Assembly: GCF_030272615.1 (NCBI RefSeq)
Contig: NC_081414.1
Span: forward strand, 237,510,233-237,574,232
Source: Cryptomeria japonica
Taxonomy: Eukaryota > Streptophyta > Pinopsida > Cupressales > Cupressaceae
Direction: 5' to 3'
Length of the DNA stretch: 64,000 nucleotides
Positions within the stretch are counted from its first letter, which is position 1. Each line of letters starts with the position of its first letter. A model generated the notes under the pieces. The model was not told where the DNA came from. It made no database searches and saw only the letters and a program-made list of their open reading frames with translations. Shown piece after piece: positions 10,552 through 22,302 of the stretch. The position numbers and the translations under genes are program-made.

Positions 10552-12955
10552 ATGGACACAAACAGGAATAAGGCGGATTGGAGAAAACAGTTGCAACAAT
10601 TAGAAGAAAAGTTACAAGGAGGGCGAAGAACCTCTGAATCAAGTAAGGACACAGGCAAGAGAGTTTTGCCATCAAGTGTGCGTGTTGCAGGCAGCCTGGG
10701 GATGAGCAGCACTCAGAAAGGCAAGAAGCATCGTCCGAAGACCCAGTCGGCAAAGGAGAAGGAAGAGGTAACAGTGAACAACATCGTGTTTGAGGGTCTC
10801 AATGGACTAGATTGCAGGAATTGGTGGACGAAGACACCTCATGACAACCCAATAAAGAAAAATCTCCGCTAGGCACAGGTACATTGGGCTGTACAAATGC
10901 CAATTTTTTGTATAAAATATTTTGAGGTAGTTTTGCGTGCCATGATTGGCACCTATGACAGACACCGCCACTAGTCCGTATTTGACTACCAGCACCAGCG
11001 GATAACTGTTTCCTTCACGACAAGCAAGTTCAGAAGGGTTTTTGGCATACCTGGAGTGAAGGGAAAAAAAATTGATATTTCGCAAAAAATCACTCCAGAC
11101 GTCCATGCCACCTTGCTACAATTGATGTTGCAGGATAACCTCACACAAGCAGAAAAGGATAGCCTCAAAAGTGTTGATAAGGGTAGGGGGCTCAAGAAAT
11201 CATTTTTGGCGAAGGGAGTATGGAGATGCTTGTTGTCCATGGTGAAGGGTCGCCTTACAGGGGCTAGTCATGCATCTGATATAGCTATTGCACAAATTGT
11301 CTTAATGAATGGGCTGCGCAATGGAGTGGTGTATGATTGGGCATCATTGCTGGTGGATAGGATGGAGGAATTCATGACCCTCCAGTATAAGAAATTCTAC
11401 ATGCCACATCACGCCATTGGACTATTTCTTGATGCAGTCCGCACGCAGTTTACCCCAGGCTCATAGCCATTGGAGCCACAGGGTCATGTTGCACCTGCCC
11501 AACCGCCTATATTTTACTAATCACATTTGGATGTCTTGACACGGTATTGAAGCACGTTTGGATTGGAAAATGAAGAAGCCTGCCATGTCAGAAACAGAGT
11601 CAGAGACAAAGGAGTCTGACGCAGATGAGGAGGATGCCGATAGTGGCAGGGAGGAATCCGTCGACACCTCCCAGGTGAGCGGAGGGAGTTTTCGGTTGGC
11701 AGGTAGAGGGGGTGACCAATTGTCGGAGGAGGAGGTAATGGAATCGGTGGGTGTCAAAGGATCCTCACCAACGAGCATTGCTCCAGCATTGAATCCAGCT
11801 AGGGTCCAGTTTACACCAGCACGCCTACCAGAGACTTGCCAGTTGGCGGTGCCACATTCATTGGGGACAGTCAGTACAGTCACCACCGTGCCAGTACCTG
11901 GTTTTGGGCAATCTCGGGTGACGATCGCTATGACCCCACCGAGGGTCGAGACCACATTAGGGACCGATTCTATTACTATTGCAGTCCCTATGGTGGACTC
12001 CGTAGAGCAGACAAGTATCTTGGAGGGTGCAGGGGCCTCTATTCAGCAGGATGTGCCGAGTCATATACAGGAGGAAATGGTGTAAACAGGTGCATTCCAG
12101 GATGACCTCAGTGCTTGGTTGAGCCGCTATCATCTCACACCCGTGGCAACTATAGGTGAGGCTGCTCTATCTCCACGCATGGAGATGCATTCTCTGGATA
12201 TTATTGATCTCGAGGAAGGGAGTTCTCCCAGTAGTAGGGAGCTTTAGAGGGCTGCTTCACCCCCCGCAGATGTAGTGACGAGTCCTTATAGAGATGAGGG
12301 GGTGACGGTTGGAGTACAACAAGGTTTGGGAGAGTTTGAGCAGTTCGTTGCTGATATGACTCTAGGGGCTCAGCGGCTTGTGACCTCTGCAAGACTCTAG
12401 GAGGATGCCATCATGGTCGAACGGATGGAGAAGTTGATGACTTTTGTCCGCACTGGATGCAGAGAAGAGTTTGTGAGGTGTTTTGAGTCTAGCGGGTGGC
12501 TTGAGACGGAGAACCTAGGGATGCTGGAGGCTTGGCACCTCACTGATGGGGTTGGAGAGACCCGGATGCAGTCCTTATTGAGGCAGGTGGAGCAGGCCTT
12601 CCGAGAAGGCTACTTTGAGCTCCGGAGGACACAGCATATGGCATCCACCGCTAAGGCCTTGCACATAGCAGCAATGACGGCTCGAGAGGAGCTGGCTGCC
12701 AAGTTTCAAGAGGTTGAGGCTACATTGGCACAGACTCGAGCAGCAACGGACATTCTGGTAGCAGATAAGTCTGCCTTGGTTACGCAGTTAGAGGAAAGGG
12801 CAACCAGGGCGAGGATGGAGACGCAGTTGGAAGAGGAGAGAGCATCCAAAGCTCTGTTAGAGACTCGATTGGCTAGTGCATTGGAGAGCATCGACGGGAA
12901 GGAGAAGGAGGTGTTGGAGGCAGCCTATATGGTTAAGACTGCAATGGAGAGGTAG
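10552..12955 (+). pseudogene. Extra coding region downstream of pol; unknown protein with C-terminal coiled coil
   Basis: Frame 1 is readable from 10552 to 11466 with stops near 10870 and 10969. The reading then shifts to frame 2 (11558-12085 and 12413-12955, separated by a few stops). Together this is about 800 codons between integrase and the 3' LTR. The N-terminal part is basic. The middle has FGIPGVKGKKIDIS and a globular stretch to 11466. Then comes an acidic Ser/Glu-rich linker, and the last 180 codons are a strong Ala/Glu/Leu/Arg coiled coil. The position matches the env-like or additional ORFs of Athila/Tat-type elements, and the GVKGKKIDIS block faintly recalls plant putative-transposon domains. 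I see no signal peptide or membrane segment, so I do not call it envelope. Confidence 0.65.
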
Positions 12956-13150
12956 ATGGTGGCAGAACGAGATCTGAAGAGGAGGACTGAGCAAGTGTAC
13001 GAGCTGTGTGGGCAATTGGCTTCCACCACTACACCACCACCGATGCCTTCTTCATCAGGGATGCCCTTTGTACCCCTTAGTTTTTGATTTTGGGTTCTGT
13101 TGTAGCAATGTATTCCCCATTTTGTTTGTAAGTCATCCAGAGACAACCTT

Positions 13151-13168
13151 CTTTTTTGGGGGGGATGA
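13151..13168 (+). other. Polypurine tract of the Gypsy element
   Basis: CTTTTTTGGGGGGGATGA immediately precedes the TG of the 3' LTR at 13169. This is the plus-strand primer position. Confidence 0.75.
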
Positions 13169-13449
13169 TGTTGGCGGTAATATTGTACAAGAATAAAATT
13201 GTAGTTAATTAAGTAGTACTTGTCTTTGTTAGTATGGTAACCGAGGGATGGTAGTTACGGGTGCTACGGTTGCCCTTCGCACCCCTTGGTACCTTTATAT
13301 ACCATGGAAGGCCACTTGTAAAGACACATGATTATGAATGGAATAGTATTTCTTATATTTGCTTGATCTTATCTGGTATCTATGGCATTATTGTCTCTCG
13401 TTAAGCATTCTATCTGTATGTTCTAAACTGTTCACCCAAAGGGTAAATA
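13169..13449 (+). repeat. Gypsy 3' LTR
   Basis: 281 bp, colinear with 3720-4000. It ends TA instead of CA after a C-to-T change and is followed by the TSD GACAC. Confidence 0.95.
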
Positions 13450-13454
13450 GACAC

Positions 13455-14985
13455 GAGTTTCCAAAATAAAGTATAATTCGATATTTCAGCTATGAGTATG
13501 GCACAAAGTCTATATAGGACTAAGGAAACCATACAAAAAAGTTAAACAAAGAAGAAAGAGCTAGGAGCTTGAAGATAGCATGTAGGATTTCAACTATCTC
13601 CCGTTTCAGGTTAACTGACAGCTACAACCTTTTTATCTTTTTGGCAGGGTCTTCTCTATTCTTCTAGAGACTGCTTTACTGAATACTTTTTATTTTTTAA
13701 CTTGTGATTCAGAATCAAGTGCTAGCTGTCCCGTCAGTAAACAGTAGTATAGATTGAGCCAATTTCGTTGACTGGTTAGAGTTAATTCCCTGGATTGGAA
13801 TCAAGAGATATGATTCACAAATTTTATGTATAGATCGATCCCAAATTTCTGATATCCCATAGCCTCCATGCAAGCCACCCTTAACACCATAAGACTCTAA
13901 CAATATGTAAAATAGAAGATTGATAAATCAAAATAGCAGAACATGGTCTCTAAAAGCAGTCCCTCCTTCCAAGACCAGGTTCTTGGGGTATATAATACTC
14001 CTTATGCAAATTGATATTTCCTAAACTCTAATCATTTCATCACATTGTGACCTTATTTATAGGCATTGAATGCCATGAGGAATGTCTCTTAAAAAAATGT
14101 TCCTTGTATGCAATCTGCTACATGCTAAATCTACCATGGGAATACTTGTGAAATCCCAAATGAAAGGAAAATGATGAGAATAAGGAGGAATAATTTTTTA
14201 CTTTTCTTTATTTGTTTTGTTTTGAACAATCATGTCCATTGCTTTTTATGTTTCTTATTTTATTGTATGGGCTTGACATAGTGTTGCCTTGAGTAGGCTG
14301 TCTAATCTTACTCATCCTCTATCCTGGAACAGTTTCCTTATTTGAACATGACCGATTCTCATTGACGGTATGTTTTCATGCACCTTTTGGAAGATCAATT
14401 TTCTATTGTGCAGCTACCAAGTATTGTAATGCCAAAATATGAGCTACAGCTTGTCTCCTCATGTTAAAATTTAAAAGAATTCATTCCCAACAAAAACCCT
14501 AGGTTTCTTAAAAGGATTGCAGCTGCTCATCTGACCACATCCATATGTTTATTTGAATCTTCTGCTGGATATTCATTTATTTCACTTTTCTTAGTTTTCT
14601 AACTTATTATCTGAAGCAATATTTGTCTCAAGGATTCCAGTTTTGCCTCTGCACATATATATAGCTGTGATGGAAATATTAAATTTTGAAAGTAATTTGC
14701 TACATGCACAATGGAATTCATCTACTTGTGAAAAATATAGCAGATTTGAAATTTTTATTTGTTTTCACTATTCACTAAATTTTCACCATAACAAAAAATT
14801 TCATAACTTCAAAATTAAATTATACCCACTTGTTCTAATCACACTTTTTCTATAGCATAAATTTGCGTGAGAATTTTTTAAGGGTTTCTGGGACATTTTA
14901 TGTTTTTCAAGGAAACCAAAAAAACACCCAATCAATTTTCTAACAATACTTTTTTGTTCTAAATCCACCCAAAGCCACAAATGTG
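13455..14985. other. Intron DNA, nothing recognised
   Basis: AT-rich, no ORF above about 70 codons with a motif. It may hold further decayed Copia sequence continuous with the RT relic that follows. Confidence 0.4.
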
Positions 14986-14989
14986 CAAC

Positions 14990-15640
14990 CATTTAAAATT
15001 TTGGAGAGATTTTGCCAGCATAACAACACTAATCATATGCTTAATATTTCCAATGAACATTTTATCGACATACATGACAATGATTGAGTTCTTGATCATC
15101 AATCAACTTGAAAGAAATACAATGATTACGATCTCTCTTCACAAAGCCATGTTGTAATACAAAAGCATCAAACTTATGATACCACATCTAATGTGACTAT
15201 TTTAACTATACAAAGATGGCTTTAACTTGCAAACCATGATTTCTTTTCCTTTACGACATAATTTTTAGGTTGTCTCATATAAATTTCCTTTCCAAGATCC
15301 CCATGCAAAAAAGTAGTATTAACATCTATTTGCTATACTTCTAACAGTCTAACTATATGCAACAATAGAAAGTAGGAACCTAATGGTGGTTAGTTTTGCA
15401 ATAGAAGAAAATATTTCACCAAAATCAACGTCCTCAACTATCTTTTCCTTGTACCTCTCTAACTATCCATCTGCCCCAATATTTTTGAAGTACCCATTTG
15501 CATCCATGGGTTTCCTTCCCTTGGACAAATCTACTAGATCTCATGAATCATATCTATCCAAGGCCATCATCACCTACTACATGGCCTCCATCCAAGACTC
15601 ATTCTCTTTCATAGGCCTAGGTTCTTTATGAGAACAAGAT
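14990..15640 (-). pseudogene. Copia reverse transcriptase relic
   Basis: Minus-strand translation across several stops shows the Copia RT order: a DLVDLSKGRKP block near 15515-15540, DVNTTFLHGDLGKEIYM near 15310-15345, and MYVDKMFIGNI near 15040-15075, where active elements have YVDDM. The second catalytic Asp is therefore Lys. Multiple stops and the absence of LTRs mark an old fragment. No gag or integrase is recognisable beside it. Confidence 0.8.
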
Positions 15641-15685
15641 AAAACAAATAGACAACCGAGATTTGGTGAGCTATACTTGTCAACT

Positions 15686-17313
15686 ACTTTTGTGATGTCC
15701 CCATCCAATCCGTAAAGACCAAACAAACAAATAGTACATTCGGGAATATTGATTAGATGTTAATACAACAATTGATCAATGCAAAAGATACGGCTCATTT
15801 CTGAGGATAATGCAAAGTTCACAACTAACAATGATATCAATGCAAGAGGAAGATCAATAAGGATGAAATACGGTGTTGAACAAAGAGGAATGAGATATCA
15901 CAATCTTGTTCTTATATCGTATAAACAGCAATCATGATTTTAGACATGTCGAATGGAAGATACTTTTGATCGAGTATTCTAAGAGGACTCATGGAGTAGC
16001 CCATGGATCTGATCTTAACATTACTTTATTGGACGGGTCAAAGAGTAAGAGAAGTGATTACATACAAGGAGGCATCGATAAACATCCGGTATGTAAGGAT
16101 AAGATGATATACAAATTAGATATAAAGAACATAGACGATGATTGGTGACAACAATTAAGAGTAATATGTATCGATAATAACCCGTCATCGGTGTAAGAGA
16201 AGAATACCAATTTTGAATTGTTCGCATCTACTATGCAGTATGATTGGTCAATGAGGAAGATCTGTTAAGGTAGTACAGATGGCAAATACAAAGAGATGAT
16301 CTCGGGCGTTGGGAGATTATGGAGTATAATGTGGAATATTCAAGCAATAATCATACTCTAAAAAATACGATTAAAGACCAGCAATTATAACTAGCAGATA
16401 TCGATATGTTTGATGGCCGCAATTAGTAAAGTTTAACCGACCTTCATAATGATTGGATGCTAACACCAATATGGGTACCAAGATGAAAGGATGTGATTAA
16501 TGTACAGTCTAATCGGTAAATACAAAAGTAATGATATGATTAAGAAGTGTTATGAAGGAAGACAATCACCAAGAGGTATGAGACATGTCTCATCCCCGTA
16601 ACCTCTCATCCCAAGTACATGGTATAAAAGAAGTCACAATGTCTCATTTCGGCGTGGAGGGAATATATATCTCATAATTCTTACCCATATGGGAATCGTT
16701 CTATAAGGGTTGTTGCCGTGTGATAGAAAACAGTGGCAGACTTCTATAGACATATCAGAAACAACACCATTAATTATTGTTGCAGGCATATAGTTTCAGA
16801 CCAGGGACATCAATAGATTAGTGTTGGTAATATATCAGCATATACCTCTGCATATCCATAAAGATCTATAAGGAACAACAAACCATCATATCATACTAAA
16901 ACGGTATTTGGAATCATAATTGCAAGTTCATACCAACGTATCGGGAAGAGCTTTACATCAGTAAATTCAGTGAGACAATAAAGATTTATTTGCATATCTA
17001 CCAGTCTGTCATATCTGAGACAGCTAGATAATCTTATCATCAGTGTATTAAATAAACCAAATCACCTTGCATATGTTTTAGAACTATATCAGAGATAGCA
17101 ACTATTTGGTTCTCATATATCTTATAACGACAACATACAAGTAATATCAATTGTACCTCATAATAAGCATTATTCTTGAAGTAAATCAACTTCTATTGTT
17201 GTTATCTGAAGCATTATTTGAGATTATTAAGGAAAGAAGTCTCTTGTAATTGTTCTTTGCAAGTTAAACGTCCCTATTTCATGAGTTATAAAATGAGGGG
17301 ACATTACAAGTTT
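15686..17313 (+). mobile_element. Solo LTR (15691-17308) with TSD ACTTT/AGTTT
   Basis: Starts TGTGATGTCCCC and ends GGGGACATTACA, giving inverted-repeat LTR termini. It is bounded by ACTTT (15686-15690) and AGTTT (17309-17313), a 5-bp TSD with one mismatch. A TATA box, TATAAAAG, lies at 16623-16630 in + orientation. No PBS, polypurine tract or coding is attached, so it most likely results from LTR-LTR recombination. Confidence 0.7.
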
Positions 17314-17591
17314 CCATTGCCTTGTGTGAACTCTCTAAAACTGAACCTTTTTCCTCTACTTCCTTCTATCATACCTATTTTTCTTCCACCTGTACATCTT
17401 CCTGCTCTCTTTTGCTTTCAAAATGCAGTCTTCTTCTCTTTCTTTTTGTCTTTCCATGATGAAACTTTATGTTCCTTGAAAATCACACCTTTAGAATAGG
17501 CAGGCTCTGGATTAATGTGATTGAGTTCAGTAAATTTTTGGACCAAATGTGTGGGATCTGGATTGAAGACAAGAAAAATGAACAATGAAGC

Positions 17592-17803
17592 TAGCAGCTA
17601 TGACTTTGGCATTGCAAAACAGATACAAGGAAGCATAATACTGTAATAGCTCCTAAATAGTAAAAACATTAGTAAAGAAGCTAGAAAAGACATAATAGCA
17701 GCTATGACTTTGGCTTTGCAAAACAGATACAAGGAAGCATAATACTGCAAGAGCTCCTAAATAGTAAAACCACTAGTAAAGAAGCTAGCAGTTTGGATAT
17801 CTC
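17592..17803 (+). repeat. 104-bp tandem duplication
   Basis: Two adjacent copies starting at 17592 and 17696, about 93% alike by eye. Both contain GCTATGACTTTGG and AACAGATACAAGGAAGC. Confidence 0.85.
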
Positions 17804-18880
17804 TTTCCTTTAATGGCATATGGTAATTGAGGATGGGTGGCTTTCTTATCCTTTTTGGATGATCTGCTGGATTTCAAAGACTAGGGAGACTCTGCCACTA
17901 CCAACCGCGTTCTGGCACTAAATTCTCTGACAAGGCACCAAATTAGGACCTACCTTCCTTCTATGCAATAGAACCACTGGGCATTCTAATTTTACTCCAA
18001 CTTTAAGAAAAGACATAATCAAGAGCCATTATTCTGTCATACTTTTTATCCAAACTACTCCAGTTTTTTCTCAAAATGTCATAATAAACCTTTTCTTCAA
18101 TAAGTATTATATTCTATCATGTGTTTCTACTTTCTTCTAATACATTACCTTGTAATTTATAATATGTGCACCTTATAAAGACTATTCAAAACAAAACTGT
18201 GGTAACCACTCATCGCAATGGTAGCTGATCTTCATCTTCTCTTAGAAACTGAGTTTTCCATAGTTGAGTAAAATGAGACACTGTAATCATGTCCATATTG
18301 TAATGTCCCCTACTTATACTCTGTCAATTATCAAGCAACATCTATGTTACTACCTTAATTAAGCATAGTCAACAATACCTTGTGATTTAACTTCTTAAAA
18401 TCATCCCCTAATCTACAACGGTTCCATCCCTTTTCCCAGAAGAGGGCTTGGCTGTCTAGGGCGCTTGAAACCAACTCTCAAGTTAGCCCAGATTACTAAA
18501 CTCGGTCCATTCACCCTTGTGGCATGCGGCCCAGATTTCAGGAGGAGTCTTTCACCCTTGGGGCATCGTATCGGATGGATTTACTCCGCCCCTCCCTAGC
18601 AGCTCCCATCTCCCTAGGGGATTTGGAGAAATATGGAACCGATTATAGATAAGGTCAGTTTTAAGGAGTTCTATTGCAAGAATTTATTAACTGACATTTC
18701 ATTCTTATAATCTTAGATACTTATAATTAGTTAATTGAAGTCATATTCTAGATACCTTAATTTATTTGTGTTTGATGAATTTATGTTACTATGAATTCTA
18801 TTTAATTCTTTCTTCAGAATGGAATACTAATTTATTCTTGTTTGGACATTTATACAGATTACCATTATTCTTCTATCTTC

Positions 18881-18902
18881 ATATATATATATATATATAT
18901 AT
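18881..18902. repeat. (AT)n microsatellite
   Basis: About eleven AT units. Confidence 0.95.
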
Positions 18903-18943
18903 TAAACCTATATGTATTGAATTGAACAGCATAACAGCACAGA

Positions 18944-19029
18944 AGTAAATTACTGTGACTACACAGTCAGCAGTGAGGGGAGACTGTGGTTTGGGTAAGG
19001 ACAGTCTCCCCTCAGTAAATTACTGTGAC
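18944..19029. repeat. Hairpin flanked by 16-bp direct repeats
   Basis: AGTAAATTACTGTGAC occurs at 18944-18959 and 19014-19029. Between them are perfect 14-bp inverted arms, TGAGGGGAGACTGT (18974-18987) and ACAGTCTCCCCTCA (19001-19014). Confidence 0.9.
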
Positions 19030-19475
19030 CTATCCTGCGATCCCTTGGTTTCTCCTTTCAGTATACCCCGATAATTTGCCTTTGGCATTTTCTCTTTCAA
19101 GAGAGATCCAATTTGGATTAATAAAACAAAATACAAATTCCACGATACTTGCTGGAAATGATTTGATTGACTTTTTATACCTTGTGGACTGAATAGTCAC
19201 CCACTTCGGATTTCAAAGGATACCTTTCTTCAACCTGCACCCTTTCATTATTATTATTTGTTAAGTCTAATTGATGCATTAGTTCTATGAAAGATTGACA
19301 ACTCTTAATTGTATTTGATAATCGCATCCCTTCTTAATAACTATTAATTGCTGATTTAATCCAAGGTCCGATACTTGGTATTTTGTTAGACGTATTGATT
19401 CCTTCATGTTCGCAATCATGGATGTGTCAAGGAGATCACTTCTCCCTCCATTTAATTGATCATCGAATTGTGTAG

Positions 19476-21355
19476 TGTTTTGTAATATCCCGGATATTCT
19501 TTTTTGTTTTTAAGGCCAATAAGAATCATCAATCAACTTATAACCCGTTAAGGTTAGAAAGCATAAACTCAAAGCTTGCTGAAAAAGCAACCCTTCCACT
19601 TTCTGATCACCAAGTGCCCAATGTGGGAAGGTGAGAGCATACAGTGAAGAGGAGATCATTAGATCACAAATCTTATGAAATGATAAAGTAAATACAATAC
19701 TGGGCAGCAAGCCAGCCCCTTCCACTTATCCATTGGGAAAGCAAGAGACTTGGCGGTGAACCAGCCAAGAGAACCATACAACAAACACAAATCACTCAAC
19801 CGCAGTATTTCACTGGGAGGACTGAATTACAAAATGCTCAACTCGATCGCTTATGCAGCGGGAGGATTGAATTACAATTTAACTAATGTAGGCGGCAAGC
19901 CAGCCTCTTCCACTTTTCAACGGGATGAGAAATTACAATCCAAAATGGGTTAGTAGTACTACTACTTAACCTTACAATGACAGAGAGAGTGAGAGTAGAA
20001 GAATAATGCTGAACATAAAAGATAATAATCCTGAAACTTTGCTAACATCAAAACTACAGGCTGGAAATACATAACCAGCAGCCTATAAACCCACTAAATC
20101 ACTCATATCTCTCTCAATACTCACCCAATTCACCCAAAATCAAACCTAAACCAACACTAGACCAGCAGCGATGAAGACAAACCAGAAGTAATCTATCAAA
20201 ACACCCTCATTTATTTGGCACGCATCCCAATGCAGCTTCTAAAACCCACGCCTAACTAGATATTTTCGATTTACTATATTAAATTCCATACTCAATGAAA
20301 AGTGCTAAAACCTTACAGTATGAATCGCCAGTAACAGGAAGGATGATTGAGCCAGTACCCAGAATGACTAGACACTCAGGCAGAGAGGTGTGATAAAAAA
20401 TGTGCTTCAACCACAAGGAAACCAGCAACTCCAGAAATCACTCCAAACACCAAAAAGACTGAGATATGCAAGGAAAGTATGGTAGATTACAACACACAGC
20501 TAGGTACTATTATTTCAAGTACGAAACTGGAAAGCACTAGGGAGCCGCACTCCGAAGCCTCAAAGTTCTAATGCCAATCCAGTAGCATAACAATGCAAAT
20601 TTTCAAGATCCCCCGAATGAGAGCCCAAGGCTCATATTTATAACTCCACGCCTTCCCAAATGCAAATGCAAATGCAAATGGCGCCAAACTTCTTTCACAT
20701 TCAACTTCATTTCACCTTATGTCTCCCCACTACTTGGTGCCCACTTACCTTTCCTAGGTAAGTTCGAACTTCCTCATGGTGGCATCATTTTTGCAATAAT
20801 AAACATTAGACCAAAGATGTTTTAATCCTCTAAATGGCGACCACAAATTTGCCCTCTGACTTAGGAGATAATCAAATGAATATTACTTAATTAATTTTTT
20901 CCTAAGTCATCTCCACAATTAATCAGTAACTACAAATATTTAAATTTTAAACCTTTGACAAGGATATAATATTTAATTAAATTTCTTATGACTCTCATAC
21001 TAATCATTAGCAGAAACTAGGATTAAGCGAAGTGAAGAAGACCCAAGAACTGCTGCAAGACCAGGACCCTGTCCACTGCCAAAAATAGAAATACTCCATA
21101 TTGCCACTTACTAAAAATAGTAAGTCATGAACTACTGCTCCAAAAAGCATGATCTTCACACCCAGTGACAGAGCATGGGAAGCTCAGTAGGATAGTATCA
21201 TCAAAACAACCAACCCCTAACTTACTAAAAATAGTAAGTTCTCGCCTCATCAATGTTTGAAACCCTAATTCTTCATTCCACATAGCCTACAAGTCTTAGG
21301 AATAGGCCAATGGACCACTGAAAGTACATCATCGAGAAGGGGACATTACATGTTT
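19476..21355 (-). mobile_element. Solo LTR (19481-21350) with TSD TGTTT
   Basis: Starts TGTAATATCCCGG and ends GGGGACATTACA, flanked by perfect TGTTT direct repeats at 19476-19480 and 21351-21355. A minus-strand TATA stretch (20635-20642) sets the orientation as minus, so U3 is at the right. It contains two copies of the ACTTACTA/TAGTAAGT palindrome in U3, and an internal direct repeat built on GCAAGCCAGCC...TTCCACTT near 19707 and 19895. No internal element sequence is attached. Confidence 0.75.
21106..21239. repeat. Two copies of the ACTTACTA/TAGTAAGT palindrome
   Basis: Identical 20-mers at 21106-21125 and 21220-21239, 114 bp apart, in the U3 of the solo LTR. They are identical to the one at 83-102. 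Confidence 0.85.
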
Positions 21356-22302
21356 CATCTCTACTTTGGTCAACAATCCTCTGATTCAGTCCTTATAAGT
21401 GGCTACATATTAGTCTTGACAGATATTTGATTATCGCTTTATCATTAATCGATATTAATACTGATCTGCATGGAGGTTATCATGAAGAACTCTTGATGAA
21501 GACACGGATGATAAGCGACTGGCACCATCCGTCTAATTGCTGTGACAATATGTGTTCCCTCTATGTTGTCTCAATGATGACATTGGGATGATAATTTGGA
21601 ATGATTGTTATCAATGGATAGTGGTAGCGAAAAGAAGACATTATCATCGTGTGGATACATTTCTTCAGATCGAATGTAGACTATTGCTGAGTTCTGTGAA
21701 TTACCCCTTTGATCTTAAATACTGAATCTGTTCAGCAGAGAGAACGAGGAATGGATATCTATATAGTTGCTGTTTGCCATAATGTTGAACTGCCCTCTCA
21801 GATCTATTGGATTGTGCACCTAGAGACATGATCTTCGTATGGATGAGATGGTTAATCAGCAAGGTCATCTTTATGACAATATAAGCTTGGATGAGATGAC
21901 TGAATATATTTATTCTTTTATGTGTTCTGTCAACTTACAACAAGGAGGTATTGAGTCGGCTATGAATTCTATTATCTATAAAGATAATACAAGAAGCTTT
22001 CTCTTAGTTATTTAGCATTTGGATGGGGATGTAATGAATCTCTGATAGAAGAATTCGTTGCAATATTAATTTATTTTTATCAGAATATTAAATAAATTTT
22101 GAATAATTAATAATTGTTTTATTTATGATATATATAACGATCATGGAAGGGTCATGACACATCTAATGCTACAACTTTCTCATTTAATGCCATATTTGTT
22201 GTAAGCTGTATAAAAGCCAAGTATTTTTAAGTCTGAGGAAACATTTGAATTTGATATATGTTTATAAGGATTTTGTTTATGGCTAATTCCAACTTATTGC
22301 AG

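Larger units (their letters stand above)
3715..13454 (+). mobile_element. Full-length Gypsy LTR retrotransposon with TSD GACAC
   Basis: Two 281-bp LTRs (3720-4000, 13169-13449) are flanked by the direct repeat GACAC at 3715-3719 and 13450-13454. The order is LTR, PBS, gag with zinc knuckles, protease, RT, RNase H, integrase, an extra coding region of about 2.4 kb, polypurine tract, LTR. Protease-RT-RNase H-integrase order defines Gypsy. A tRNA-Asp-like PBS, no visible chromodomain and an additional ORF after pol resemble the Athila/Tat side of plant Gypsy elements, though the LTRs are very short for Athila. By eye the LTRs differ at about 13 sites, nearly all transitions. It lies in sense orientation within the host intron. 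Confidence 0.93.
18299..22034 (-). mobile_element. Possible older LTR split by a nested solo LTR
   Basis: TGTAATGTCCCC at 18299-18310 and TTGGATGGGGATGTAATGA near 22018-22036 look like opposite ends of one LTR of the same family: the latter reversed resembles the TGTGATGTCCCCATCCAA start at 15691. Removing the nested solo LTR leaves about 1.86 kb, similar to its relatives. No clean TSD, so this is weak. Confidence 0.35.
3042..22302 (+). other. Giant (19,261 bp) intron of the methionyl-tRNA synthetase gene
   Basis: It starts GTATTT and ends with a pyrimidine-containing tract and TTGCAG, joining two phase-0 exons of the same protein. It contains a full-length Gypsy, a Copia RT relic, at least two solo LTRs and further LTR remnants. 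The stretches 3042-3714, 13455-14985, 17314-18298 and 21356-22302 show no gene. The last of these may be old LTR sequence. Confidence 0.8.

Noticed and set aside
11521-11955. 144-codon minus-strand ORF
   Set aside because: Antisense to the extra Gypsy coding region, whose + strand frame is consistent over a longer range.
10552-12955. Viral-type envelope gene in the Gypsy element
   Set aside because: No signal peptide, transmembrane helix or cysteine pattern is visible; only the position after pol would support it.
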